From positions 1 to 60,533 of the forward strand of contig DGVD01000003.1 of the NCBI GenBank assembly GCA_002395835.1: a DNA stretch of 60,533 bases, read 5' to 3'. Of this stretch, positions 24,118 through 33,867 are shown piece after piece. The position numbers were made by a program, and so were the translations under genes. The notes under the pieces are model-generated. The model searched no databases and was not told the origin of the DNA. It saw only the letters and a list, made by a program, of their open reading frames with translations. Numbering within the stretch: the stretch's first letter is position 1; the number at the start of each line of letters is the position of its first letter. This DNA is from Bacteroidales bacterium UBA4293 (GTDB lineage: Bacteria; Bacteroidota; Bacteroidia; Bacteroidales; Bacteroidaceae).

Positions 24118-25890
24118 TTAATCTATTAAAATAGAAGAACTACCTGTATACAGCTGATAGTATTTCCCTTTCAAGGATAAGAGTTGCTCATGATTCCCTT
24201 GCTCAATGATATGCCCATGTTCCAACACATTGATAACATCGGCATTTCTTACCGTAGACAGTCGATGGGCTATGATGAATGTAGTTCGGCCTTTCATTAA
24301 GATATCCATTCCTTTCTGAACCAGTTGCTCTGAATGAGTATCTATGCTACTGGTAGCTTCATCCATAATCAGTACAGGAGGGTTTGCGACTGCAGCTCTG
24401 GTAATAGCCAATAATTGCCTCTCTCCTTGACTAAGATTTTTTCCCCCGTTGACGAGTAAAGTTTGGTAACCATTAGGGAGACGTCGAATGAAGTCGTCTG
24501 AGCCAATTAATTTGGCAGCTTCTATACATTCTTCATCGGTGGCATTCAATCTTCCGTATCGGATATTTTCCATGACTGTGGTGGAGAATAAGTTGGTGTC
24601 TTGAAGCACCATACCAAGACATTTCCTCAAATCACTTTTATTGATATCCTGGATAGAGATTCCGTCAAAAAGAATGGAACCACTGTTGATTTCATAAAAG
24701 CGAGTAATCAGATTGATGATGGAAGTCTTACCTGCACCTGTTCCACCTACAAAGGCAATCTTCTCGTTATCTTTTACATTCAAGTTGATATCGAAAAGTA
24801 CCTGCTTTTCTGGGGTGTAACCAAAATCCACATGACTAAGTTGGAACGTACCTTTCACATTTTCAGCCTCAAATTCTATTGTGCCATCATTCACTTCAGG
24901 CTCTTCATCCATCATATTGAACATACGTTCTGCACCTACAGATGCATTGATTACTGTATTCATTTGCTGACTTAGCATAGAAATAGGGTGCATGAAATTC
25001 CTGTTTAGGGTCAAGAAACTGACCAACGTACCCAGGCTGAGGTTTACAAATCCTGTGAGTGAAAGGGTGGCACCTACTACGGCAATCAGCACGTATCCCA
25101 GATTACCTAGGTTTCCGTTCACTGGCATGATTATATTGGCTATCTTATTCGCCTTGTACACAGCTACACGCAGCCCTTCATTAATGACAGCAAACTTGGC
25201 TTTTGCCTCTTCTTCATGACAGAACACCTGAACCACCTTTTGTCCAGTCATCATTTCCTCAATAAAACCATTTACCTCAGCCAATTTCTCTTGTTGTTCC
25301 ATGAAGTAGGTGCGTGATCTCATAGCCAAAGCTACCGTAGTTCTCATCATGATGAATGCCAGGATTAAGGAGACAATGGTCAATGGGATGCTCAGTACTA
25401 TCATGCTTACCACAGTGAAAGTGATGGTTATCAGAGAATTGAAAATCGTAGGCAATGACCGGCTGATCATCTCTCTGAAACTGTCTACATCATTCGTATA
25501 TACAGACATGAGTTCTCCATGAGAATGCTGGTCAAAATAGCTGATAGGCAATTTCTCCATGGAGGTAAACAAATCCTTCCGTAGCTTCAATAAGGTGCCA
25601 TTACTTACGAAAATCATAATCAGATTATGAGTGTAATTGCACACGACACCGATGAATAGAATTAAAGCCAACTTGAACAGAGTCTGAGCCAGGGAAGCAT
25701 ATTCAGGGTTGTCTACCTGAGTCAATGGAATGACATAATCATCAATTAAGGATTTGATGAATAGGGTAGAAATAATCGATGTGATTGAGCTAATGATGAT
25801 ACAAATAGCCACTACACCCCATGAAATCTTATAATTCTTGAGCACAAACTTGGTTAAACGAAGCAGTACTTCTTTCTTAGTTTTCTTCAT
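24118..25890 (-). CDS. ABC exporter subunit with canonical ATPase site
   Basis: 590 residues: six-helix transmembrane domain (about 1-310) then a nucleotide-binding domain. Walker A is GGTGAGKTS, the signature is NLSQGERQ (altered from LSGGQ), Walker B is VLIMDEATS with the catalytic Glu retained, and the switch His is present (IIAHRLS). Together with the next gene this is a heterodimeric exporter in which this subunit supplies the working Walker-B/His pair and the altered signature. Substrate unknown; multidrug or lipid export is typical. Overlaps the upstream partner by 14 bp, implying translational coupling. Confidence 0.92.
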   Translation of the reverse strand: MKKTKKEVLLRLTKFVLKNYKISWGVVAICIIISSITSIISTLFIKSLIDDYVIPLTQVDNPEYASLAQTLFKLALILFIGVVCNYTHNLIMIFVSNGTLLKLRKDLFTSMEKLPISYFDQHSHGELMSVYTNDVDSFREMISRSLPTIFNSLITITFTVVSMIVLSIPLTIVSLILAFIMMRTTVALAMRSRTYFMEQQEKLAEVNGFIEEMMTGQKVVQVFCHEEEAKAKFAVINEGLRVAVYKANKIANIIMPVNGNLGNLGYVLIAVVGATLSLTGFVNLSLGTLVSFLTLNRNFMHPISMLSQQMNTVINASVGAERMFNMMDEEPEVNDGTIEFEAENVKGTFQLSHVDFGYTPEKQVLFDINLNVKDNEKIAFVGGTGAGKTSIINLITRFYEINSGSILFDGISIQDINKSDLRKCLGMVLQDTNLFSTTVMENIRYGRLNATDEECIEAAKLIGSDDFIRRLPNGYQTLLVNGGKNLSQGERQLLAITRAAVANPPVLIMDEATSSIDTHSEQLVQKGMDILMKGRTTFIIAHRLSTVRNADVINVLEHGHIIEQGNHEQLLSLKGKYYQLYTGSSSILID

Positions 25891-27661
25891 TTAGCCCTCC
25901 TTTCTGTTCTGGATTATCAAAATCACCGCCACTCTCGTGCTGTATGGAATAGAATTCCCGGTAAATCTCGTTGTTCTCCAACAGTTCCTCATGGGTACCT
26001 ACACCATTGATTTTTCCGGATTGGACAACAATAATTCTGTCGCATTGCATGACCGTATTGATACGTTGGGAAATAATAACCTGAGTCATCGATGGAAGTT
26101 TCGTTCTCAGATTTTCCCTGATATGTGCATCTGTAGCTGTGTCACAGGCACTGGTAGCATCGTCTAGAATAAGAATCTTAGGATGTTTTAATAAGGCTCT
26201 GGCTAAACACAGCCTCTGACGTTGGCCTCCACTGACATTCGTTCCTCCTTGAGAAATCAAGGTGTTATATTCTTCTGGCATTTGACTTACAAATTCATCA
26301 GCACAAGCCAGCATACATGCTTCCTTACATTCTTGTAAAGTGGCATTTTTATTGCCCCATCGCAAATTTTCCAATATCGTTCCTGTGAATAGCAGGTTCT
26401 GCTGCAAGACCACAGCCACTGAATCTCTTAAAGATTTTAAGTCGTATTTCCTCACATCATTTCCTGCCACTTCTATTTTTCCCTTTGTGACGTCGTATAG
26501 TCTGCTGATAAGTAAAACCAAAGAGGATTTTCCACTTGCGGTAGCACCGATTATTCCTATACGTTCACCTGAATTAATGTTGAGATTAATATCAGAAATC
26601 ACATAATCGCCACTGCCAGTCCCGTAGGAGAAACTCACATTGTCGAATTTAATGCTTCCATCAGTTACCTCTTTTATACTGTTCTCTGGCGATACTATAT
26701 CCGCTTTTTCATTAATGACTGAGACTACACGTTTAGCGCTAGCCGCACTCATGGTGAGCATGACAAATATCATAGATACCATCATCAATGACATCAATAT
26801 CATCATGATATAGGTAAACAGAGATGTCAGTTCACCAGTAGTTAAAGTGCCTTCTACTACATAATGAGAACCAAACCATGCGATGGCTATAATACATCCA
26901 TAAGTCACTAAATTCATCATCGGACTCATAAATGCCATCAAGCTCTCAGCCTTCACACTGATTTTATAGAGATCTTCTGCTGATTTGTTGAATTTCTGGC
27001 TTTCGTAATCTTCGCGCACAAAGGCTTTGACTACCCGCATGGCTGCTATATTCTCTTGTGTACTGGCATTTAGCGCGTCGTATTTTTTGAAAGTTTCTAT
27101 AAATAAAGGGGTAACTTTACTGATGACTAGCACAAGGAAAGTTGCCAGTATAATTAAAGCAACTATAAAGATGAAGCTAGTTTTTACATTGATAAACAGA
27201 CACATGAATATAGCTAAAATCAAGCTGAATGGTGCTCTGACGGTTATTCTTAAAACCATTTGGAAAGCATTCTGCAGCATGGTAATGTCTGTGGTCATTC
27301 GTGTTATCAGGCCAGATGTGGAATACTTGTCTATATTAGTGAAAGAAAAAGTCTGGATGTTGTCGTACATGGCTTTTCGCAGGTTGTAAGCAAAGCCTGA
27401 AGCAGCTTTAGCCGACTTCCTTCCAGCTTCTACACCAAGGAATAAGCTCAAGAAAGCCATTCCTATCATGACAGCTCCAAAAAAGTAAATCTTCTGCATA
27501 TCACCAGCTAAAATGCCCTGGTCGATAAGCATGGCAGTTACATAGGGAATTAAGACATCTATGACAACTTCTCCTAAAGTGAAGAGGGGAGTAAGTATGG
27601 TAGGTGTTTTATATTTCCCTATATGACGGATTAAAGTAGACAGTGTGTTCGTGGATTTCAT
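25877..27661 (-). CDS. ABC exporter subunit with degenerate ATPase site
   Basis: 594 residues from ATG 27661; a longer frame to 27727 is upstream of the -7 element at 27666-27673. Six TM segments, then an NBD with Walker A GATASGKSS and signature NVSGGQRQ (canonical), but Walker B LILDDATS has Asp in place of the catalytic Glu, and the switch residue is Gln (IISQRIN in place of SHR). These two substitutions mark the degenerate half-site known from TM287/TM288-type heterodimers. The partner gene follows with a 14-bp overlap. Confidence 0.9.
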   Translation of the reverse strand: MKSTNTLSTLIRHIGKYKTPTILTPLFTLGEVVIDVLIPYVTAMLIDQGILAGDMQKIYFFGAVMIGMAFLSLFLGVEAGRKSAKAASGFAYNLRKAMYDNIQTFSFTNIDKYSTSGLITRMTTDITMLQNAFQMVLRITVRAPFSLILAIFMCLFINVKTSFIFIVALIILATFLVLVISKVTPLFIETFKKYDALNASTQENIAAMRVVKAFVREDYESQKFNKSAEDLYKISVKAESLMAFMSPMMNLVTYGCIIAIAWFGSHYVVEGTLTTGELTSLFTYIMMILMSLMMVSMIFVMLTMSAASAKRVVSVINEKADIVSPENSIKEVTDGSIKFDNVSFSYGTGSGDYVISDINLNINSGERIGIIGATASGKSSLVLLISRLYDVTKGKIEVAGNDVRKYDLKSLRDSVAVVLQQNLLFTGTILENLRWGNKNATLQECKEACMLACADEFVSQMPEEYNTLISQGGTNVSGGQRQRLCLARALLKHPKILILDDATSACDTATDAHIRENLRTKLPSMTQVIISQRINTVMQCDRIIVVQSGKINGVGTHEELLENNEIYREFYSIQHESGGDFDNPEQKGGLNEEN

Positions 27662-27665
27662 GCAG

Positions 27666-27673
27666 CAAAGATA
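27666..27673 (-). promoter_or_regulatory. -7 element of the ABC exporter operon
   Basis: Minus-strand TATCTTTG immediately upstream of the ATG at 27661, implying a very short 5' leader or leaderless transcript. Confidence 0.5.
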
Positions 27674-27689
27674 CAATGTTTTCCATAAA

Positions 27690-27720
27690 TAAAGGGCAGT
27701 CTGATGAAAAAGACTGCCCT
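27690..27720 (-). terminator. Terminator of the CE1-like esterase gene
   Basis: Ten-bp AGGGCAGTCT/AGACTGCCCT stem followed by T-rich sequence on the minus strand; it overlaps the promoter zone of the ABC operon. Confidence 0.8.
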
Positions 27721-27746
27721 CTGACAATATATTTTTAAAATAGTTT

Positions 27747-28970
27747 TTACTTGAAAAGCCGCTGTGCGAAAGTGGTTAGATATATTCTCCAATTCCTCCA
27801 GATATGGCCTCCATCGGTTTCTACATATTCGTAAGGATAACCCTTCTCATCCAAGTATTTACGGTAATCTGCATTGTTCTTGTATAAGAAATCGGTATTT
27901 CCTATTGCTATCCAATAAAGTGCTGGCTTCTTGGCAAAAAGTGTTTTCAGTTGTTCTTCAGTCTTAGGATCTACTGATTTGTTGTCCATGGTAAGTTCAG
28001 CACCTTCTTGATTCATAGCTATTGCAGCAGAGAAAAGACCGATGTAATTGAACATGTCAGGGAAATCACGTGAAATCATATAGCTATGTCCACCACCCAT
28101 GGAAAGACCGCAAATAGCCCGATTCTTCTTTCCAGTCAAGGTGCGGTAATGTTTTTCAATGTATTTCACTACATCAGGGAAGTGAGCTTGCATAGTAGAA
28201 ATAGGTTTCTTACCTGTAGTATGACCCATGAATGAAGGTTTATACATGCCAGCAGACCACTCACCAGGAGCAGCTTCACAATTGGCATTACCATTCGTCA
28301 TGACTACAATCATTTTCTTACATTTTCCACTGGCAATCAAGTTGTCCATAATTTGAGCAGCACGGCCTAGTGTTGGCCAAGCATCTTCATCACCACCTGC
28401 ACCATGGAGCAGATACAGAACAGGGAGTTTTTCTTTCCCATCCTCATATCCAGCAGGAGTATAGACTGTCATACGACGGTTCATCTGGAGGGTAGGGCTG
28501 TAATACCATACCTTAGCTACATTACCATGAGGTACATCGTTTACACTGTATAAATCACCTTTATCACCAGCAGTTTTCTTAATGATAAACATGTTGGTAT
28601 AAGAGGCAATATCACGGTTCATGTAGACATTGTTTGGATCTAACTCTTCACGACCATCCACAATGAATTTATAAGAATAAAGTTCAGGTTCTAGTACATT
28701 CGTGGTGTAAGTCCAAATGCCATTCTCTTCTTTCAAATCAGCCACTCCTGCAGATTCAACCTCTCCAAAAGGAGACTTGGTTTTCACCATAGGAAGGAAA
28801 TCACCGGTAACCTGCACTTTAACCGCCTTGGGTGCTACAAATCTGAATGTAACGCTGTTGTCAGCATTTATTTCTGGTGAAATAATGTCAGAGCCACTGA
28901 ACAGGGCTTGCTGTGCAAATGCTGGAATAAATAAAGAAAGAAATGTGAAAAGTAAAAAAGTTTTTTTCAT
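27747..28970 (-). CDS. Secreted CE1-like esterase with CBM48/E-set N-terminus
   Basis: 407 residues. Signal peptide to about residue 20 (FAQQ). An N-terminal immunoglobulin-like E-set/CBM48-type module (about 30-130: VTFRFVAPKAVKVQVTGDF ... YSYKFIVDG) precedes an alpha/beta-hydrolase domain. The nucleophile elbow is GLSMGGG with Ser290; the oxyanion region is YLLHGAGGD and the His is probably in GGHIWRNWR near the C-terminus. This combination is typical of Bacteroides feruloyl/acetyl xylan esterases of family CE1. Divergent from the GH106-like gene, sharing a 170-bp promoter region. The leaving group is not predictable from sequence. Confidence 0.85.
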   Translation of the reverse strand: MKKTFLLFTFLSLFIPAFAQQALFSGSDIISPEINADNSVTFRFVAPKAVKVQVTGDFLPMVKTKSPFGEVESAGVADLKEENGIWTYTTNVLEPELYSYKFIVDGREELDPNNVYMNRDIASYTNMFIIKKTAGDKGDLYSVNDVPHGNVAKVWYYSPTLQMNRRMTVYTPAGYEDGKEKLPVLYLLHGAGGDEDAWPTLGRAAQIMDNLIASGKCKKMIVVMTNGNANCEAAPGEWSAGMYKPSFMGHTTGKKPISTMQAHFPDVVKYIEKHYRTLTGKKNRAICGLSMGGGHSYMISRDFPDMFNYIGLFSAAIAMNQEGAELTMDNKSVDPKTEEQLKTLFAKKPALYWIAIGNTDFLYKNNADYRKYLDEKGYPYEYVETDGGHIWRNWRIYLTTFAQRLFK

Positions 28971-29000
28971 GATAATAAAAGTTTATAAGTTTTCGGAGTG

Positions 29001-29008
29001 CAAAAATA
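29001..29008 (-). promoter_or_regulatory. -7 element of the CE1-like esterase
   Basis: Minus-strand TATTTTTG, 30 bp upstream of the ATG. Confidence 0.5.
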
Positions 29009-29104
29009 TAATATTATTCAATAATATCATTCATTAATAGGGAATTTTGATTATTTAGAATAACTTTTGGAATGAAATAGAAGTCATTATTTCAAATAAA
29101 GCAT

Positions 29105-29112
29105 TACTTTTG
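29105..29112 (+). promoter_or_regulatory. -7 element of the GH106-like/acyltransferase operon
   Basis: TACTTTTG in the divergent region, 28 bp upstream of the GH106-like ATG. Confidence 0.55.
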
Positions 29113-29140
29113 TGCAATTAAAATGTAAGACCTTAATACT

Positions 29141-32100
29141 ATGAAAAAAATTACTTTTTGCATATTGGCTTTATTGGCCATATGTTCATGTTCTAATCAA
29201 CCCCAAATACCTGAGGTTTCTTTGGAGGAATTGAAAGACGGTTTTCAGAATCCACCACAAGAAGCTCGTGTTCAAGTATGGTGGCATTGGATGAACGGTA
29301 ATATAACGAAGGATGGAATCAAGAAAGATTTAACCTGGATGAAGCGTATTGGCTTAGGTGGATTCCATCATTTTGATGCTGGAGTTTCTACTCCTCAGAT
29401 AGTGGAAAACCGTTTAGTCTACATGGATGAAGGGTGGAAAGATGCCTTTGCATATGCCACTTCGTTAGCCGATTCCCTTGGACTGGAAATGACGGTAGCA
29501 AGTGCTCCGGGTTGGAGTGCTACTGGTGGGCCTTGGGTAGAGCCGAAAGATGGAATGAAGAAACTGGTATGGAAGACAGTCAATGTAGAGGGAGGAAAGA
29601 ATCTTTCTCTGTCTTTGCCAGAACCTTATAAAACTACAGGTCTTTATCAAAATTTGCCACTGGCAGAAAATTATATTGAAGCAGAAGGACAAACTCCTAC
29701 CGAGTATTATGAAGATATAGCTGTTCTAGCCTTGAAAATCACGGATGAAGACTTGACCATGGAAGAAATGGGAGCTAAACTTACTTCTTCATCTGGTAAA
29801 TTTACGGTAGAACAACTTTCAGATGGAGATTTAACGAACTCTTCTATGTTGATGGCCCATCCAAGTGGCTTTGGCTGGATTCAATATGAATTTCCTGCTG
29901 AACAGTTAATCCGAAGTGTTGTGGTCTATTCTAAAGGAACTGGCATGACTTTGCAAAGCAGCAACGATGGTAAAACCTTCACAGATATTTGTCCTGTGGT
30001 TAGTAGTGCAGTGGGACAAGTCACACTCAATATCCCAGAGACAAAGGCTAAGTATTTCCGTCTGAAAATAGAGAATCCGAAAGAAACACCTGGTTTATAT
30101 GGCATTTTACCACCTACACCTCCTGCTCCTGGAACGGATGTAGCAGAATTTGTATTGTCTGGTGTGACTCTCATTAATCATGCAGAAGATAAGGCTGGAT
30201 ACACCATTGCCAAGAATATGAGCGAGTGCCCTACCGTCTCAAAGAATGAGGCTTTTGCCCATTTGATGGATGTCATCGATTTAACTCCTAATGTAACGGA
30301 TGGTAAGTTGACATGGAATGCACCAGAAGGAAGATGGCGTATTTATCGTTTTGGCTTTTCACTCACTGGTAAGAGGAATCATCCTGCGCCACCCGAAGCC
30401 ACCGGATTGGAAGTAGATAAGATGGACCCGGTAGCCTTCTCTAACTATATGCATCATTATTTAGATATGTATAAGGAGGCTTCTAATGGCATGATAGGAG
30501 ATAAGGGTATCCGATACATCCTTACGGATAGTTATGAAGCAGAGCAAGAGACATGGACTCCTGCTATGTTTGATGCGTTTAAAAAACTTCGTGGATATGA
30601 TTTGAAACCTTGGCTTCCAGTGATTGCTGGGGTTGTAATCGACAGTGCAGAACGGAGTGAGCGATTCCTTCGGGATTGGCGTCAGACGATAGGTGATTTG
30701 GTAGTCTCTACGTATAATTTGGTTTCTCAGATTGCCATTCAAGATTATGGTATGAAGGGACGATATACAGAAAGTCATGAGAACGACCGTGTGCTGATGA
30801 GCGATGGTATGGATATGAAGCGCACTGCTGAAGTTCCAATGAGTGCCATGTGGGTCAATGCACCTTGGCTTCCATTCACCAGTTTCGATTTGCACGATTT
30901 CAATCGTACCTTATATGAAATGGACGATCATGAATCTGCTTCTGTAGCTCATATCTTTGGGCAGAACATTGCCGCAGCAGAGTCTATGACTGCTGTGGGG
31001 CTTGCTGGTATGGCCTATGGATTTTACCCTGGCAATCTGAAGCTTGTAGCCGACTTGGAAATGGCTAATGGTATCAATAGAATTGTGGTTCATGAAAGTG
31101 CTCACCAACCTGTAGACGACAAAATTCCAGGTTTAAGTCTCATGAGTACTGGTCAGTGGTTCAACAGACATGAAACCTGGGCAGAACTGGCTTATGCGTG
31201 GGTAGATTACCTTTCTAGAAGTTGTTACATGCTTCAGCAAGGAAAGAATGTGGCTGATGTCCTGGTTTATTATGGAGAAGACAACAATGTCACCTCTTTA
31301 TATAATGGCGTTAGACCAGACGTGGCAGAAGGCTATCAGTATGATTTCTGCAGTCCAAATACCTTTATGGATGCCATCTCTTATAAAGATGGGGAATACA
31401 TTTCTGGCCCTAGTGGAACGAGATATAAACTACTTTGGCTTGACAAAAATGTGGAGTACATGTCAGTGAAATACTTGCGTAAATTGGCTAATCTGGCTAA
31501 AGCTGGAGCTCTGATTGCTGGCAAACGTCCACAGCATCCTGCATCTTTAGAGGACAGTCAGGAAGAATTTAATAAACTTGTAAAAGAAATCTGGGAAAGC
31601 GGATTGAAGAATGTTACTTCCGATATTTCTATGGAAGAGGTGATGAAAGCAAATGGTATAGAACCAGATTTCAAAGCCGATGTAGAGGGAGTAAAATTCC
31701 TTCATCGAGATTTGGGTTTGAAACAGATTTATTGGGTTAATAAACCTAGTGATGATGTACGTAACGTAACTGTTACGTTACGTACCACTGGATTGAAACC
31801 GCAAATTTGGCATCCTGAAACTGGATTGATGGAAGATGCTACTTATACCATCAATAAAACCACTACTACCGTTCAGGTTCCTATGGTGGAGAACGATGCA
31901 GTATTTGTAGTCTTTATTGGTAAGACTAAGGAAGAATCTTTTACTGCAGTCAATGAAGAGAAACAGGATTTCCTTGTGCTAGATTCTCCTTGGACAGTTA
32001 AATTCCAGGAAAATAGAGGAGCACCAGATAGCATTGTCGTTGATGAACTTTCAGATTTGACTCTAAACAGTAATCCTGGAATCAAATATTTCTCTGGAAT

Positions 32101-32437
32101 AGCAACTTATACCACAAGTTTCGAGGTTGCTGAGTTGACCGGTTCTAAGCAATATATCGATTTAGGTCAAGTGGGTGCACTTGCTGAAGTCTGGATAAAT
32201 GGTAAGAATTTAGGAGTGGCATGGAAAACACCATATATCCTTGAAATCTCAGATGCCCTGAATAAAGGTGAAAATACGTTGGAAGTCAGAGTAGCTACGC
32301 TATGGAAAAACAGATTGATAGGGGATAAGCAGCCAGGAGCTAAGCCTATTACTTATACAGATATGCCTTATTTCTCAGGAAATGAAGAGTTAGCTCCTGC
32401 AGGATTAATAGGTCCAGTTAAGATTCTCTCGAATTAA
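29141..32437 (+). CDS. GH106-like alpha-L-rhamnosidase, lipoprotein
   Basis: 1098 residues. SPII signal with lipobox AICSC (Cys17), so it is anchored in an envelope membrane. The sequence ARVQVWWHWMNGNITKDGI and WMKRIGLGGFHHFD near residue 60 is characteristic of the large GH106-type family; further conserved blocks include ASAPGWSATGGPWV and LTDSYEAEQETWTP. C-terminal beta-sandwich (YFSGIATYTTSFEV, DLGQVGALAEVWINGKNLG) typical of sugar-binding modules. These enzymes release L-rhamnose from pectic rhamnogalacturonan. First gene of a two-gene unit with an acyltransferase starting 21 bp later. Confidence 0.85.
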   Translation: MKKITFCILALLAICSCSNQPQIPEVSLEELKDGFQNPPQEARVQVWWHWMNGNITKDGIKKDLTWMKRIGLGGFHHFDAGVSTPQIVENRLVYMDEGWKDAFAYATSLADSLGLEMTVASAPGWSATGGPWVEPKDGMKKLVWKTVNVEGGKNLSLSLPEPYKTTGLYQNLPLAENYIEAEGQTPTEYYEDIAVLALKITDEDLTMEEMGAKLTSSSGKFTVEQLSDGDLTNSSMLMAHPSGFGWIQYEFPAEQLIRSVVVYSKGTGMTLQSSNDGKTFTDICPVVSSAVGQVTLNIPETKAKYFRLKIENPKETPGLYGILPPTPPAPGTDVAEFVLSGVTLINHAEDKAGYTIAKNMSECPTVSKNEAFAHLMDVIDLTPNVTDGKLTWNAPEGRWRIYRFGFSLTGKRNHPAPPEATGLEVDKMDPVAFSNYMHHYLDMYKEASNGMIGDKGIRYILTDSYEAEQETWTPAMFDAFKKLRGYDLKPWLPVIAGVVIDSAERSERFLRDWRQTIGDLVVSTYNLVSQIAIQDYGMKGRYTESHENDRVLMSDGMDMKRTAEVPMSAMWVNAPWLPFTSFDLHDFNRTLYEMDDHESASVAHIFGQNIAAAESMTAVGLAGMAYGFYPGNLKLVADLEMANGINRIVVHESAHQPVDDKIPGLSLMSTGQWFNRHETWAELAYAWVDYLSRSCYMLQQGKNVADVLVYYGEDNNVTSLYNGVRPDVAEGYQYDFCSPNTFMDAISYKDGEYISGPSGTRYKLLWLDKNVEYMSVKYLRKLANLAKAGALIAGKRPQHPASLEDSQEEFNKLVKEIWESGLKNVTSDISMEEVMKANGIEPDFKADVEGVKFLHRDLGLKQIYWVNKPSDDVRNVTVTLRTTGLKPQIWHPETGLMEDATYTINKTTTTVQVPMVENDAVFVVFIGKTKEESFTAVNEEKQDFLVLDSPWTVKFQENRGAPDSIVVDELSDLTLNSNPGIKYFSGIATYTTSFEVAELTGSKQYIDLGQVGALAEVWINGKNLGVAWKTPYILEISDALNKGENTLEVRVATLWKNRLIGDKQPGAKPITYTDMPYFSGNEELAPAGLIGPVKILSN

Positions 32438-32458
32438 ATATTAAACACATACTTTTTT

Positions 32459-33643
32459 ATGAACAAAAATGATATTTATTTAGCGTCAAAACCTCGTTAT
32501 GAAATCTTGGATGGATTGCGAGGTGTGGCTTCTATGCTTGTTGTAGCATTCCACTTGTTTGAAACCTATTCGGCAGGTAACCCCGTTAATCAAATTTTAA
32601 ATCATGGTTACCTAGCTGTAGATTTCTTCTTTGTGCTTTCAGGATTTGTGGTTGGTTATGCTTATGATGACCGTTGGGATCGTATGTCTACCTGGAATTT
32701 CATCAAACGTCGTTTAGTTCGTTTGCATCCTATGGTGATATTTGGTGCATTCTTTGGTTTGTTGCTATTCTATTTTGGTGATAGCCCAATGTTTTCTTTG
32801 ATTGGTGAAACACCATGGTATAAGCCTTTGATTCTTTTCCTTATTGCTTGTACAATGATTCCTGTCAATGCATCTATGGATATACGTGGATGGTCTGAAA
32901 CTTATCCTTTGAATGGCCCCGCATGGACGCTGATGCTTGAATATATTGCCAATCTTTTGTATGCTTTGGTTATTCGTCACTTACCCAAAATAGCTCTAGC
33001 TATCTTAGTTGGCATCTTTGCTTGCTTTACTATTATGCTTTGCATGAATATAGACCCACTAGGAATTACTGGCCCTCATCAGTATGCAGCTTATACGGTA
33101 ATTGGTGGTTGGGGTATTGATGCATGCCAACTGTGGATCGGTTTCATCCGTTTGCTTTACCCGTTCTTCTGTGGTCTTTTGATTTCCCGCATGGGTAAAT
33201 TCATTAAGGTTAAAGCTGGATATTGGGTATGTGCAGTAATTATTGCCATCTGCTTGTGTATGCCACGAGTAGGAGGTGCTAATCCTGAAAATTTCTGGAT
33301 GAATGGTGTGTATGAAGCTATCTGCATACTTTTGGTTTTCCCTCTAGTAGTTACTATAGGAGCAGGAAGTCAAGTTACAGGTAAGAAATCCTTTGCTTTT
33401 TGTAAATGGATGGGAGAAATTTCATTCCCATTATATATTACCCATTATCCATTAATCTATCTACAGATGTCTTGGGTTGCAGCACATGAAAGTAAACCTC
33501 TGGGTATGCATATCTTTGTTTCAGTCTGCATATTCATTCTGGCTATTCTTGTAGCATGGGGTTCATATAAACTTTATGATGTTCCAGTGCGTGAATGGTT
33601 GAAGAGCAAATTGTTCGTTTTAGCAAAAAAAGAGAGCAAGTAA
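32459..33643 (+). CDS. Acyltransferase 3 family membrane protein (copy 2)
   Basis: 394 residues, about ten membrane segments, with the same landmarks as copy 1: YEILDGLRGVASMLVVAFHLFET, VDFFFVLSGFVVGYAY, RWDRMSTWNFIKRRLVRLHPMV. The acyl-transfer His is in VAFHLFE. Expected to O-acylate a sugar outside the cytoplasm. Co-transcribed with the upstream GH106-like rhamnosidase, mirroring copy 1 behind GH3. Gene order glycosidase then acyltransferase at two loci suggests the pair was duplicated or recruited as a module. Confidence 0.87.
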   Translation: MNKNDIYLASKPRYEILDGLRGVASMLVVAFHLFETYSAGNPVNQILNHGYLAVDFFFVLSGFVVGYAYDDRWDRMSTWNFIKRRLVRLHPMVIFGAFFGLLLFYFGDSPMFSLIGETPWYKPLILFLIACTMIPVNASMDIRGWSETYPLNGPAWTLMLEYIANLLYALVIRHLPKIALAILVGIFACFTIMLCMNIDPLGITGPHQYAAYTVIGGWGIDACQLWIGFIRLLYPFFCGLLISRMGKFIKVKAGYWVCAVIIAICLCMPRVGGANPENFWMNGVYEAICILLVFPLVVTIGAGSQVTGKKSFAFCKWMGEISFPLYITHYPLIYLQMSWVAAHESKPLGMHIFVSVCIFILAILVAWGSYKLYDVPVREWLKSKLFVLAKKESK

Positions 33644-33727
33644 AACTGGAGATAATGCTCAATTTGATAACTAAAATTGCAAATTTGACGAAAAACCTTT
33701 AAAATTAACGATTAAATTTTCACATTT

Positions 33728-33759
33728 CTTGTAATGAGATGGAATGAATCTTATCTTTG
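33728..33759 (+). promoter_or_regulatory. Promoter of candidate small RNA 2
   Basis: TATCTTTG (33752-33759) with CTTG (33728-33731) 20 bp upstream, close to the -33/-7 Bacteroidales consensus. No open reading frame follows before the terminator. Confidence 0.6.
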
Positions 33760-33764
33760 CAATG

Positions 33765-33863
33765 TGTTTTTGATAGTTAATAGTTTAAGGTTTAAAAAAT
33801 AGTTTTTAGGACATTCTCGGGCCACATTTCTATGGGAATAGCAGTGTGGCCCGAGTTTTTTAT
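33765..33863 (+). ncRNA. Candidate small RNA 2
   Basis: About 100 nt from a good promoter to a strong terminator. The 5' half is A/T-rich and weakly structured (possible target-pairing region); the 3' half is a long hairpin: CTCGGGCCACA pairs with TGTGGCCCGAG and encloses a second small stem, followed by six Ts. Alternatively, it could be only the leader-like tail of the acyltransferase unit, but the dedicated promoter makes a separate RNA more likely. Identity unknown. Confidence 0.55.
33816..33861 (+). terminator. Terminator of candidate small RNA 2
   Basis: Eleven-bp GC-rich stem CTCGGGCCACA/TGTGGCCCGAG followed by TTTTTT. Confidence 0.9.
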
Positions 33864-33867
33864 ACAA

